Made by a program: the position numbers and the translations under genes
The notes under the pieces: generated by a model
Database searches by the model: none
Seen by the model: the letters and a program-made list of their open reading frames with translations, nothing else
Told to the model about the DNA's origin: nothing
NCBI GenBank assembly: GCA_907165065.1
Contig: OU015523.1
Location: forward strand, 125,055,023-125,119,022
Direction of reading: 5' to 3'
From: Caprimulgus europaeus
Taxonomy: Eukaryota; Chordata; Aves; Caprimulgiformes; Caprimulgidae
DNA length: 64,000 bases
Shown here: positions 1 to 11,828 of the stretch, one piece after another
Layout of the letters: each line of letters opens with the position of its first letter
Numbering within the stretch: position 1 is the stretch's first letter

Positions 1-121
1 AACCTGACCTCCACCTGTGGAAAACCCCATTTCCCTGCAGGGACATGAATAAATCAGATGTGACCGAGCAGAGCTGAGACTTGGACTTGTTCTGCAGGAA
101 AGGCAAAGGAAAGCAGCTTGC

Positions 122-687
122 CTAGTAGGTCCAGAGAGGTTCTTCTTCCCCTCTACTCTGCCCTGGTGAGGCCACATCTGGAATATTGTGTCCAGTTCTG
201 GGCCCCACAGTTCAAGAAGGACAGGGAGCTGCTTGAGAGAGTCCAGCACAGAGCCACCAAGATGATGGAGGGAGTGGAGCATCTCCCTGATGAGGAAAGG
301 CTGAGGGAGCTGGGGCTCTTGAGCTTGGAGAAGACTGAGGGGTGACCTCATTAATGTTGATCAATATCTGAAGGGTGAGTGTCAGGAGGATGGGGCCAGG
401 CTCTTCTCAGTGGTGTCCAATGGTAGGACAAGGGGTAATGGGTATGAGCTGGAACACAGGAGGTTCTGCTTAAACTTGAGAAGGAACTTCTTACTGTGAG
501 GGTGCCAGAGCCCTGGGACAGGCTGCCCAGGGAGGGTGTGGAGTCTCCTTCTCTGGAGACATTCAAGACCCTCCTGGATGCCTTCCTGTGTGATCTCATC
601 TGGGTGTTCCTGCTCTGGCAGGGGGTTGGACTGGATGAGCTTTCGAGGTCCCTTCCAATCCCTGGCACTCTGTGATTCTGTGATTGC
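122..687 (+). mobile_element. CR1 LINE 3' fragment, group A
   Basis: Contains the ORF2 C-terminal tail ([27 protein letters not shown]) followed by the 3' UTR and the terminal 'CTCTGTGATTCTGTGA' repeats. A one-base loss after 'GAGAAG' ends the ORF2 tail early. It lies downstream of candidate exon 8, antisense to the transporter gene. Confidence 0.93.
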
Positions 688-798
688 CTGCGACTGGGGA
701 TCCTGCTGTCACCTCCCTGCCAGTGCCCCTGCCAGAGGTGCTGCCAGCTTGGGTTTATTCAGATCCATCACTGGAAAACAAACAAGGGGCTAAATGAC

Positions 799-888
799 CT
801 GGTTTGTGACAAAAGAGGTTTTCCTTGCTGAATTCTGAAGCTTCTCCAGAGTTTCCCTCTGGTTGTGTAGAACCTCAAGCTCCTGGCT
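799..888 (-). CDS. SLCO2B1: Candidate SLCO2B1 exon 8 (cytoplasmic loop after TM6)
   Basis: On the minus strand a strong polypyrimidine acceptor (CTGACCTTCTCTTTCCCCTAG) is followed by 30 codons that are open in phase 0, the phase left by the previous exon. The peptide begins SQELEVLHNQRETLEKLQNS and ends 'ARKTSFVTNQ'. It is charged and helical, like the human cytoplasmic linker that follows MPKEK (which also has an 'REL' start and a later 'SPARK'). The donor CAG|GTCATT is weak, and a stop codon follows two codons later if splicing fails. The intron before it would be about 9.3 kb. Similarity is too short to prove homology; a chance open acceptor is the alternative. Confidence 0.45.
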
Positions 889-1773
889 CTAGGGGAAAGA
901 GAAGGTCAGAGGAATTATTGTCATATTAAACAAACAAAATGTGAAACCTCACACAGCTTGAAAACATAAAAAAAAAGGAATTTTTTCCCTCCTGGCAAGG
1001 TCATGCTCCCCACAAAAGCTTCATGAGGTCTCTTCCAGCAAGTGTGGGTCCCACCAGGGACCTGATTTCCTGGAGAGTGAAAATAAGCAGCCAAGAAGCC
1101 CTTTGCTCATGCCAAATGGGATGATTCTTTTCAGCTGCTGTTTGTGTCTGTCTGTAAAGCTCCCTGGAGAAAATCTGACTGTAGAAACCAGCCCATCCCA
1201 GTGCCACCACCACCTCCTGCCACTTGGCCTCCAGTTGCTCCTCAAATAAATACCTGTTATTTCTAGATTGGTTTTGCTGGTGCTTGAGGAGTTTTTCATG
1301 AGGCAACCTCAGAGCATCACAAACCCAAGAGCAGACAAAGGTTTCCAGACAAAGATTTCCCTGTCCTCACCCTTTAACCTGTCCCTCCTAACCCACAACC
1401 CAGGCTGGAGTTGGTGTTTTAACCTCGTTGGTTATCTTCATGTGCACTGGAAGCCCACCAGGTCCCTCCTGGAGAAACCTGGGAGGATTTGTATAAATCT
1501 GTGCTCAGACAGACCTGGAGAAGTTATTTTTCACTTCCCCAAAGCCCTTGCACAATGTCTCAACCTTCACACAAGGGTCAAATCGTTGCTTCAGCACCAT
1601 CCCACCACGCTGGACCTGGGATGTCTGTTGGAACTCCTGGGGACAATCCCATGAAGAGCTGTCAGCTGTTTGCACCCTGCAAATATTCTTTGTGGGTTGG
1701 GAAGTCCCCAGTGAGCCTGACACAGGGCAGGAGGCTCCTTGCAGGCTTGGACATGCTGGTGTAATCCCATAAT

Positions 1774-1938
1774 GATCAAGCAATGGAACAGGCTGCCCAG
1801 GGCGGTGGTGGAGTCCCCATCCCTGGAGGGATTTAAAAGATGGGTAGATGAGGAGCTCAGAGATCTGGTTTAGTAGTGGACAGGTATGGTTGGACTTGAT
1901 GATCTCAAAGGTCTTTTCCAACCAAACAATTCTATGTA
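1774..1938 (+). mobile_element. CR1 3' end, group D
   Basis: Short fragment from 'GGAACAGGCTGCCCAGGG' to the 3' end 'AGGTCTTTTCCAACC' plus 'AATTCTATG'. It is very truncated and older than group A copies. Confidence 0.85.
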
Positions 1939-1939
1939 G

Positions 1940-4900
1940 CCAAGAGCAGCACCAGCATCCATGGGGCATCCTCAAGGCAGGGCAGGAAGGGTCCTAGCTG
2001 GATTTTACCTACAGGAGCTTCTCCTCATCACAAACCTGCTTCAGGATGGAAAGACAAGCATTGACAGGACCTTCCCAAGCAATGCCACCTCCATCAGAGG
2101 TGCCCAAATATTTGAGATGGACATGTGTAGCCAGGACACACAAGCATCTCATTCAAGGTTCCTTCATGCTTACAGCCCTCTCCTACCAAGGTGGACCAGG
2201 TGCTTTTTGGGATGAAAAATGTCCATCCAGTCTGCAGGTTGTGGTCCTAAAGTTGTCACCTTTCCCCTGCCATGAGGTACTGTCCAAACAGGTGGGTTTG
2301 CCCTGGGAAATAGGAGGTGACTTCTTAACCCCCTGCTCTGCCACGTGTATCTCCTCCAGGATGGAGCTGTTCATCCAACTTGGTGTTCCTCTCTTTCCTC
2401 AAGTGTCTGCCCCAGCTGTCCAGCAGGGCAATGGAAAGTAAAACCTGGAGATATTGTACAGAGGACACATTCCCCACCATCCCAGTGGAAAGCCCCATCA
2501 GCTGCACTTTGCTAAGCCACCACTGAGCCATCGTGCTGCTCCACTCCCACAGTTCACAATCCTCCAGCCCCACTGTGAAACGACCCCAGAAAGCCACCTC
2601 CTCTGTTCCACAAAGAATTTAACCTCCCATCCCATGGGAGATGACCATGTCCCTTCCACCTCCCCCGTTGGCAATGCCAAGGAAGGAGCACCTTGTTTTT
2701 GCAATTCTCCCAGTCAAAGTGCCACATGTGAAGCTCTGAGATGACAACCCAACCCAAAAGAAGCATCATCCTGCTCATCTCTTCTGGTTGGCACCCACAT
2801 GTTCCCCAGATGGATGGGTACCTTGGGTTTGGGGGGCTGATGGATCATCATCAGCCTGTTCTCCCTCCTCCAAAACACTGATGATTAAATAAATAAAGGC
2901 AATGCAGGAGGTCTGATCTCTCCAGACCTGGGCCAAGCAGAACATGCAGCACCACATGGGAAACCATCAGGTGAACTGGAGAACATGAATGTTAGGAGAG
3001 TAAACACAAGATAGCAAAATAGGAGAAAGAGAATGGAGCATCCCAGAAGGAGGTCCTGAGCTGCTGGGAGATGCTGGTGGCTTCCCTGTTGGTTTGGTGT
3101 AGAAGATCCAACAAATACTTTCAGTAATCCCCTTGGCATAGTGAGAAGACACATGCTGCTCAACCTGCAGAGGAGAAGGGAGGTGGGAGTTGGCCATACA
3201 GAGTGAGGTGGGACACTCTAAAGGGAAAACTAGACAACTGAAATAAGAGAAACCCAACCAAACTTAGAGCTAAGGGCACAGCCACGTGCTCAGGGCTTAA
3301 ACCCAACAATTTCCACAGCTGGGAATGTTGGACATGGGAGGAGAATGACAAACAGCTCCATGTCCATCTCTACATAAGCACAGGGGTCAGCCATGGAAGG
3401 AGGAAGTGAGGAAGACCTGAGGATGATGTTTCCAGGAGGCCTGGGGGAATGCAGACCTTGCTGCATCACTACTGGAGACCAGATCCAGACCAGTGCAGCA
3501 TGGGGAAAACCAGTTTGTGTCTGGGATGGGTGAAGACAAGGGATGGAGAAGCTCTTTGGCAGAAGAGGACTAGCTAGCCTCCCTCCCCCAGCAGAAGAAG
3601 GCTTTCCATAACTGTGGCAATATGGGAACGAGCAAGGAAAGTTCTTTAAGAAGGATTTGGGGCAGGACAACAAAATAAAGGCTAAAATATGGACTGGAGA
3701 TCAGACAAAGCTTCACCACACACGAGGAGATAAGTTTCTGAAACCTCCTACCAGTGAGGTTTGGGAGGAAAGCACTGATGAGATGGACTGATACCCAGAG
3801 GGGATGGCATGACAGCAAACTGGAGAGCCACCAAGGCTTGGACACAACCAGGACATGTAAAATCCATCTGAGCTTCCCATAAAACCCATCTGAGCTTCCC
3901 ATAAAACCCACCTGAGCTTTCTCACAAGGTGTCTGTTTGTAGATGACACGTGTTGGTGTCACAGGGGAGGCTTTGTCAGGGTGAGGAGGAAGTGTCACTG
4001 TCACTCACCTGGTGTTGGGGGGATGTTTGGTTCCTATGTGACTTCAGAGCGTCTCAGAACGAAACCTGAACCAGGAGATGATGGGGTGTACAAGACAGAT
4101 CTTGCATGTGAGGAATGCTGAGCAAGGGCAACGCTCTTGCTTTTGTTTAAGGTGCTCCTGAGGTCACCTTTACCCTTTTCAAACTCTTTTGACATCACCC
4201 ATGGAGCTACAGGGACTGGGGAGATGTTTTACCAGCTGATCAGCCTGCAAGATAGACACTGCACCCAAGAAAAAGCAGAGGGAAAACCTTGAGCAGAAGG
4301 AACACAACTGCCTGGGGTGTGACACCACAGCATCACCAAGGACAGATGGTAAAGCACGAGCTACACTTTGGCTACTCAGCAACTGGAAGATGCTCAGATG
4401 CTGTGGTTCTCCACAAGCTGGTGCACAACCCTGAGAAACAGTTCAGGCTCATGGAGGAAGGATTGAACTGGATTTATTGGGGGTAAAAAACCTCATCTTG
4501 ACTGGAAACAGTTTGCCCAGTATCAGCCTTGTCCTCTCATCCACTGCCCAAGATCATGACAACTTTATGGCCTTGCTGTGATGGTCCCATAAATAGGATT
4601 ATTCAGGATCTTTTGGTTCTAAGAACTTCCTGGTAAGTATCAAAGCAGAGAAATAAAAATGTTCTGGGTTTGGAGAGATGGATTTATGACAAAAAGGTGA
4701 AAAAAAAGCCAACTCATGATCATAAATGTTCACACTGAGTGCACAAGTCCTGCCAGGAACCTCAAAGAAAGAAGCTCTCAAATAAAGGTGAAGTTGAAAT
4801 GTGGTTGTAGAATAAATAATCCAGATCTGTCTTGGCTGATGGGAGGAGGCAAATAAATCTCTGAAGAGACAGAGGGCTGTGCTGTTATTCAGTGTTTGCT

Positions 4901-5146
4901 GGATGATGCCCACTGAAGATGATGGTCCTTGGTCTGGAGAAACCACCAAGGGTTCAGATTAGTTGTATAGAGTGAGGTAGGAGAAAGAAAGGCAAATGAA
5001 AGTAGGATGAGAATCAGAGGAGAGGATGGAGCCATGGGCCACTCTTTGCTACAGGGATCTCCTTTGGTGGACTTTGCAGCAGAGGAACACACCTACAGCT
5101 TGATGTGGTAATGCATCATTCACAGGCAGCTTCATCATCTCCTGAG
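1940..5146. other. Intron sequence, no gene seen
   Basis: Inside the large intron between exon 7 and candidate exon 8. Apart from the short 22-bp repeat at 3864, I see only single-copy sequence without splice-flanked open frames. The same holds for 889-1773, which has a poly-A run near 970. Confidence 0.6.
3864..3918 (+). repeat. Short 22-bp tandem repeat, about 2.5 copies
   Basis: 'CCATCTGAGCTTCCCATAAA' plus AC is repeated twice exactly and then part-repeated with changes. Confidence 0.85.
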
Positions 5147-5490
5147 AGATCACAGAATCCCAGACTGGGTTGGGTTGGGAGGGACCCCAAAGCTCCTCCA
5201 GTCCCAACCCCCCTGCCAGCAGCAGGGACACCTTCCACTAGACCAGGTTGCTCAAAGCCTCATCCAACCTGGCTGAGAACACTTCCAGGGAGGAGCAGCC
5301 ACAGCTTCTCTGCCCAACCTGGGCCAGGGTCTCACCACCCTCACACCAAAGGATTTCTCCCTCACATCTCAGCTCCAGCTCCCCTCTGACACTTTCAAGC
5401 CATCACCCCTTGTTCTCTCACTCCCTGCCCTTGGACAAAGTCCCTCCCCAGCCTTCCTGGAGCCCCTTCAGGTACTGGGAGGCCACCAGA
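5147..5490 (-). mobile_element. CR1 3' fragment, group C
   Basis: Reversed: begins with 'ATCACAGAATCCCAGACTGG' and ends with the piece before 'GGTACTGGGAGGCCACC'. It lies in the large intron after exon 7, in the same orientation as the gene. Confidence 0.9.
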
Positions 5491-6514
5491 AGATATGTGG
5501 TCCCAGGGACCTGCAGACAGCAAGTGGCACAAGGCTAGCTTGGCTTGGGGCACCTGAAATTCCTCTTTTGGCCTCCAGAAATGAAGCCCACAGCTGGTGG
5601 TGCAGAAACATCTCATCTTCTTCTGTGAACAGAGCAGATCTCTGCTTTTCCCATGTGTTATTACACCTGGAGGTATTTGCTATGGGTAAAATATTCTGCT
5701 GGGGCTTTACAAACATGGGGAAAAGCCCAGCTGATGCCTTCAAGTTCTTGCAGCTTGTGGTTGCTCTGCTGCTGATTGGTTTTATCCTGCTTTGGACAGG
5801 CAGATACCCTGAAACTGAAGACAGACAAGGAAATGGCAACCACCTTTGGAACTGCAGCTGTATTTACACAGGGTTGACCCAAAGGTCATCACAATGTCCA
5901 TTCTGGCTGACCTGCTGGTCTGTAAAACCCTGCAGTGACCCCATCCCTCCCTCCTCCTCCTCTGTAGAGTGTTGGGGATGGGGCTTCATGCTGCAGAGCC
6001 TGGATATGGATCTACCATGGGGATCCCACTTTTCCTCACTGCAATGTGACATCTCCATCCCAAACCAAAGCCAAACACAACATCTTTGCTTTGTGTCATG
6101 AGAGATAACCTGGAAATAACCCTAAAGCCACAACATGACCCACCATGACACTGGGGACCTCCCAGGGAAAGGTCAACTGCTCCATCTGGGGTAGAGGAAG
6201 GCAAAATTGAGGTCAAAACTTAACCAACACTGAGTTTTGTGCCTGGAAATGGACATTTCCTTCCTGTGTTGCATGTTCTACCAACAGCACCCAACCCTTC
6301 TGCAGGGTTTTGCAATATTTATCCCTGGCTGATGCTCTTCTTGGGGGGGAACTGTGGCTCCACAACAAGTTCAACGGTGGGTGCAATAATTTGGTGACCT
6401 TAGAGACACTTCCAGCTCACTGGAGAGGAAAGGGGGTTGCCCTTTGTGGTGGAATAGCAGTCATGCTTCTACCCTCAGCCAAGTCCTGATTGACTCCAAG
6501 GGCAAGCAAGAGAA
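5491..6514. other. Intron sequence with a chance open frame
   Basis: A 177-codon plus-strand frame (5568-6101) has one hydrophobic stretch but no family match, and is on the wrong strand for the transporter. No splice or promoter context supports it. Confidence 0.55.
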
Positions 6515-6776
6515 ATTTCTTTATATTCTTATATTTATATTTTTATATTTATATTTCTTATAAATTCTTTATATATTCTTTTTCTATTCTTAAAAATTCT
6601 TTCTATTCTTTATTTATATTCTTATATTTATTTATATTCTTATATTTATTTATATTCTTATATTTATTTAGATTCTTCTATTTATTTATATTCTTCTATT
6701 TATTTATATTCTTATATTTATTTATATTCTTATATTTATTTATATTCTTATATTTATTTATATTCTTATTTTTTTT
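6515..6776 (+). repeat. AT-rich tandem array (about 18-bp unit)
   Basis: Units of the form TTCTTATATTTATTTATA. The unit length is a multiple of three, so a false 106-codon frame rich in F, L and Y runs through it. Confidence 0.9.
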
Positions 6777-6897
6777 CCTGCTATACCTACAGAAAATCAA
6801 CCCACGATAAAGCAGATTTCCTACCAAGCTTTGAATGCTCCCACAGCAGATATGTTTCACCCAGAACAGCAGCTGGAAAAGTTTCTAAAGAGGCTTT

Positions 6898-6954
6898 TTC
6901 TAATTTATTTATTTGATTATTTATTATTCATTTATTTATTTTATTTATTTATTC

Positions 6955-6994
<40 letters not shown>

Positions 6995-7036
6995 TTTTAT
7001 TTAATTATTCATTTATTCATTTATTTATTTATTTAG
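6898..7036 (+). repeat. (TTTA)n microsatellite, interrupted
   Basis: About 140 bases of ATTT repeats with a few GATT and CATT variants. Confidence 0.93.
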
Positions 7037-7374
7037 CAGGGCTAAAAGCTTCTAGTGATGCTGAGACCCCCATGAGATGAACACAAACCAGCTTGGCTGG
7101 TCTTGGCATCTCCCATCCTACAAGGTGGGTCAGAATTTTGCCATCACTTAGATTATTTTCCTAATTTTATTTATTTTTAAATTATTTTTTGTTGAACTAT
7201 AAGCAGTTTCCAAAAGCTTTTTGGGCAAAAATGGTAAAAAAAACCCCAAACCCCACAGTTGTTTGAATCTGAAGCACATTAATTTATCTCAAGAGTAATT
7301 AATGAAGTTAATATTCCCATCAGCCCTAATAAAGAACCTTTCTCTGAGGACATAGCGTGCCACCTTGCACACCA

Positions 7375-8293
7375 AGCAGGTTCTGCTCACACAGGTCATC
7401 CAGAATGACTTTAGAACAGCCCAAGCAGGTTCTGCTCACACAGACCATCCAGAATGACTTTAGAGCAACCCAAGCAGGTTCTGCTCACACAGCATCATCC
7501 AGAATGACTTTAGAACAGCCCAAGCAGGTTCTGCTCACACAGATCATCCAGAATGACTTTAGAGCAACCCAAGCAGGTTCTGCTCACACAGATCATCCAG
7601 AATGACTTTAGAGCAGCCCAAGCTTCAGGAGGATAAGTTCTGCTCACACAGATCATCCAGAATGACTTTAGAGCAACCCAAGCTTCAGGAGGATAAGTTC
7701 TGCTCACACAGATCATCCAGAATGACTTCAGAGCAACCCAAGCAGGTTCTGCTCACACAGCATCATCGTGGATGACTTTAGAGCAACCCAAGCTTCAGGA
7801 GGATAAGTTCTGCTCACACAGATCATCCAGAATGACTTCAGAGCAACCCAAGCAGGTTCTGCTCACACAGATCATCCAGAATGACTTCAGAGCAACCCAA
7901 GCAGGTTCTGCTCACACAGATCATCCAGAATGACTTCAGAGCAACCCAAGCAGGTTCTGCTCACACAGATCATCCAGAATGACTTTAGAGCAGCCCAAGC
8001 AGGTTCTGCTCACACAGCATCATCCAGAATGACTTTAGAGCAGCCCAAGCTTCAGGAGGATAAGTTCTGCTCACACAGATCATCCAGAATGACTTTAGAG
8101 CAACCCAAGCTTCAGGAGGATAAGTTCTGCTCACACAGATCATCCAGAATGACTTCAGAGCAACCCAAGCAGGTTCTGCTCACACAGCATCATCGTGGAT
8201 GACTTTAGAGCAACCCAAGCTTCAGGAGGATAAGTTCTGCTCACACAGATCATCCTGGATGACTTTAGAGCAACCCAAGCTTCAGGAGGATAA
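7375..8293 (+). repeat. 49/60-bp minisatellite with two unit lengths
   Basis: About 17 units share 'TTCTGCTCACACAGATCATC' and 'CAGAATGACTTTAGAGCAAC'. Short units join by CAGG; long units carry an extra 11 bases (CTTCAGGAGGATAAG in place of CAGG). A block of about 210 bases with the order long, long, short, long occurs at 7622 and again at 8049, showing duplication of a higher-order block. Confidence 0.92.
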
Positions 8294-9024
8294 ATCAAGC
8301 ACATTGCATTCGATACCAACCTCATCCTGCTGAGCAGTTTCCACCTCATTACCTCACAGGACCTACAGCACCTTTGTAAACCTGACAGCCTATATAATCC
8401 TGGGAGTCAACCACTCTACCCCCACGAGGGTCACTGGTACACCAGGACATGGGTTCTCCAGGAAGTGAAACCCAAATCTCCCTCAGAATGGCTGCAAAAA
8501 CGCAGGCAGAGGCAGGAGAAATGAAGAATTATTCTACACCAGACTTGTTTAGACATGAAAGTTGTGATGCTGCCCCAAGATAAAATACATGTGAGAGATA
8601 ATTGCACAGGCTGGAGCATGGCCAAGACGTTGAGACAAGCGTCCCAGCAACTCCAATGACTCCCAAACCCGTAGCGTGATGCCTCCTCTGAAAGAATAAT
8701 TGATTTTATAGGATTCCTCATGACACCTTGGTTGACTGAAAACCATGGCTCACAGCCAGTGAAGCGTTTGGGAAGCTCACAAGATGTTTTGTGACTTGGC
8801 ATGAGCTCTGAAGCACTCAGGAAGGCTTTGGAGAAGTAAAAAACCTGGTAGAAAAACAAAGAGCAAAGTGTTGTCCCATCAACAGGTCCCACCAAGAGCC
8901 AAGGACAAGCATCTCCTGAGCAAACTGCAAGTAGATAGACATGGGTTTGGCTTGTGATAATTCAGGCTGCTAAAGGTTTTTCCCCTGCCAGTTATCTCTG
9001 AGGACTTCACAGAGTCAGGGTGTT
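8294..9024. other. Intron sequence, nothing recognised
   Basis: Single-copy sequence between the 49/60-bp array and a CR1 end; 7037-7374 and 9327-9621 are similar. Confidence 0.55.
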
Positions 9025-9326
9025 TAGCAGGGACTTTGGCCAAGGGCAGGGAGTGAGAGAACAAGGGGTGATGGCTTGAAAGTGTCAGAGGGGAGCTGGA
9101 GCTGAGATGTGAGAAGAAATTGTTTGGTGTGAGGGTGGTGAGACCCTGTCCCAGGTTGGGCAGAGAAGCTGTGGCTGCTCCTCCCTGGAAGTGTTCTCGG
9201 CCAGGTTGGATGAGGCTTTGAGCAACCTGGTCTAGTGGAAGGTGTCCCTGCTGCTGGCAGGGGGGTTGGGACTGGATGAGCTTTAAGGTCCCTCCCAACC
9301 CAAACCAGTCTGTGGCTCTATGACCC
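9025..9326 (+). mobile_element. CR1 3' fragment, group C
   Basis: From 'GGGACTTTGGCCAAGGGCAG' to 'CCAGTCTGTGGCTCTATGA'. Truncated at the 5' end, antisense to the transporter gene. Confidence 0.9.
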
Positions 9327-9621
9327 TGTTATGTTCCTGTGCAGAGAAATCAGCACACAGTGCCCCACCAAGAAGATTATTACATCCATTAAGCAGCTTG
9401 CACCATGTTGGGTTTCACCAAGCATCTGCTCATCACACAAAAGCCTCTGACATGGGAGATGAGAACAAACCACATCTCACATCTCACTTTGGGATGCAGC
9501 TACAAACTGCATGACCACTTCCAGAGTCACCTTTCCCATGGATGCAGCAGCTAAAGCTGGCAGTGAGGGAAGAACCTGCATCTAAATACACGAGGTTATT
9601 GTGTGTGCAGTGCCCAAAGGA

Positions 9622-10147
9622 CCATCTACAGCATCTCTCCCACCATGTACAGCACCTCTTTTACCATCTACAGCACCTCTCCTACCATCTCCAGCACTTC
9701 TCCTACCATCTACAGCACCTCTCCCACCATCTGCAGCACCTCTCCCACCATCTACAGCACCTCTCCCACCATGTACAGCACCTCTCCCACCATGTACAGC
9801 ACCTCTCCCACCATCTGCAGCACCTCTCCTACCATCTCCAGCACCTCTCCCACCATGTACAGCACCTCTCCCACCATCTGCAGCACCTCTCCTACCATCT
9901 CCAGCACCTCTCCTACCATCTCCAGCACTTCTCCTACCATCTACAGCACCTCTCCCACCATCTACAGCACCTCTCCTACCATCCACAGCACCTCTCCTAC
10001 CATCCACAGCACCTCTCCTACCATCTACAGCACCTCTCCTACCATCTACAGCACCTCTCCCACCATCTACAGCACCTCTGCTACCATCTACAGCACCTCT
10101 TCCACCATCTACAGCAGCTCTCCCACCATCTGCAGCACCTCTCCTAC
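9622..10147 (+). repeat. 21-bp minisatellite, 25 units, running into a splice donor
   Basis: Unit CCATCTACAGCACCTCTCCTA; the span of 526 bases is almost exactly 25 units. On the gene strand every unit has GT(A/G)GGAGAG-like text, and the last unit is the actual donor of the signature exon. Because 21 is a multiple of three, all frames look open. Confidence 0.94.
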
Positions 10148-10278
10148 CTCTTTGGGCATTTCCCTTGGGAAGAAGAAATAAGGCACTGCAGACAGGGCCA
10201 CGAGACTGGCTGCCACCAGGAACCCAAGCCACCAGGCACCGACCCACCGTGGGTCTTTGTTCGTCAGCTGGACTTCAT
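10148..10278 (-). CDS. SLCO2B1: SLCO2B1 exon 7 carrying the OATP signature
   Basis: 131 bases; the first two bases complete an aspartate codon and the end is in phase 0. It reads 'EVQLTNKDPRWVGAWWLGF', then a hydrophobic helix 'LVAASLVALSAVPYFFFP' and 'REMPKE'. DPRWVGAWWLGFL is an exact fit to the OATP superfamily signature D-x-R-W-(I/V)-G-A-W-W-x-G-(F/L)-L, which lies at the edge of extracellular loop 3 and TM6. The end 'FFFPREMPKE' matches human 'FFFPKEMPKE' residue for residue except one. Acceptor GTGTTGCAG; donor GAG|GTAGGAG. The donor is unusual because it is also the first unit of a 21-bp tandem array that fills the next 525 bases of intron. Confidence 0.96.
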
Positions 10279-10886
10279 CTGCAACACAAATGGAGAAATG
10301 GGTGTGAAATCAAAGGTCAATGGAGGGATCTCAGTGCACCAAAGGGATGGGTGGCCCCAGTCATCCCAGAGTGCTCCAAAGTGGTGGCTCCCAACTTGGT
10401 GACCATCACCTTTGGAGTATGAGCAGCATTTGCATGTGACTCATCCCATGGTGCTAAATCACATTTAATTCTTCCTTAGCAATCTCGAAACCCTCTCAGC
10501 CCTTTGGATGGAGCCAACTGGGACAAGGATGTCCTAGAGCTGGAAAGGGAAAGGAAACCATCTTCATCACAGCTTTTTCAGAGGAGGGATGTCCATGTTG
10601 TGAAAAAGCTTGGAAAGACTCACTCGAGGGGATCAACCCACAAGGTCTGTCAAAGCAGAAGGAAAATTCCTTTCTTGAGATTCAAATGGAGTTAACTCCA
10701 AAAATAACTTCTGGCATCCAAGAGCTCTGATTTACTTTATGACAACCTGGTTGTAAAGATTCCCTGCTCACAGCAGGATTGGGACCTTGGAGCTCTGCCC
10801 ACCAATGTGGACCATCAGCTTGGTTTGCAGCTTGACCAACAGAAACTGATATCTAAGAAGGCTTTCATAAGGCTCTCATATCTCTC
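10279..10886. other. Intron between exons 7 and 6, left part
   Basis: Single-copy sequence before the inverted CR1 pair. 11578-11828 is the spacer between the CR1 arms; 12473-12797 is also unassigned. Confidence 0.55.
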
Positions 10887-11577
10887 TCCTAGAGAGCAGT
10901 GTAGGGGAAAGGGATCTGGGAGTCCTGGTGGGCAGCAGGGTGACCATGAGCCAGCACTGTGCCCTTGTGGCCAGGAAGGCCAATGGCATCCTGGGGGGCA
11001 TTAGAAGGGGGGTGGTCAGTAGGTCAAGAGAGGTTCTTCTTCCCCTCTACTCTGCCCTGGTGAGGCCACATCTGGAATATTGTGTCCAGTTCTGGGCCCC
11101 ACAGTTCAAGAAGGACAGGGAGCTGCTGGAGAGAGTCCAGCACAGAGCCACCAAGGTGATGAAGGGAGTGGAGCATCTCCCTGATGAGGAAAGGCTGAGG
11201 GAGCTGGGGCTCTTGAGCTTGGAGAAGAGGAGGCTGAGGGGGGACCTCATTAATGTTGATCAATATCTGAAGGGTGAGTGTCAGGAGGATGGAGCCAGGC
11301 TCTTCTCAGTGGTGTCCAGTGGTAGGACAAGGGGCAATGGGTGTGAGCTGGAACACAGGAGGTTCTGCTTGAACTTGAGAAGGAACTTCTTTACTGTGAG
11401 GGTGCCAGAGCCCTGGGCCAGGCTGCCCAGGGAGGGTGTGGAGTCTCCTTCTCTGGAGACATTCAAGACCCCCCTGGACACCTTCCTGTGTGATCTCATC
11501 TGGGTGTTCCTGCTCTGGCAGGGGGGTTGGACTGGATGAGCTTTCGAGGTCCCTTCCAATCCCTAATATTCTGTGAT
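10887..11577 (+). mobile_element. CR1 fragment, group A, left arm of an inverted pair
   Basis: About 690 bases with a longer ORF2 tail than the other copies, open for 203 codons from 10928. Ends 'TCCCTAATATTCTGTGAT'. It lies in the intron between exons 7 and 6, facing an opposite copy of the same group at 11829. Confidence 0.93.
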
Positions 11578-11828
11578 AAGGATTCCATCCCTTCCTCCTG
11601 TCCATCTCCCTTCAGCCTCCTCTCTTCTCACCCTCAGGGCCCTCTGCCAAATGGAATCTTTTCTGTGGGGAGGGCATTTGGCATCAAGAAAATTAGATAG
11701 GCAGGAGCCAGAATGCCAATTCCCAACAGGCTGAGTCTGAACCAAGAAATATTTCTCCAGAAACAGAAGCTCTCTGTGGTGAGATGGTGTTCACCAGCAA
11801 CCCCAGGAAAGGAGTCCTCCCAGAATCA

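Noticed and set aside
5568-6101. 177-codon frame with a hydrophobic stretch
   Set aside because: No family resemblance, no splice or promoter signals, and antisense within an intron; most likely chance.
7375-8293. CRISPR-like array (regular repeats with alternating linkers)
   Set aside because: No unique spacers; the linkers are two fixed variants and the genome is eukaryotic.
9542-10422. Histidine-leucine and serine-threonine repeat proteins on plus, up to 286 codons
   Set aside because: The 21-bp unit keeps all frames open; the real coding content here is the minus-strand transporter exon at 10148-10278.
10928-11539. 203-codon reverse-transcriptase-like frame and similar ones at 30345-31085 and 42614-43108
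   Set aside because: These are CR1 ORF2 tails in 5'-truncated copies without catalytic domains, so they are annotated as mobile elements, not genes.
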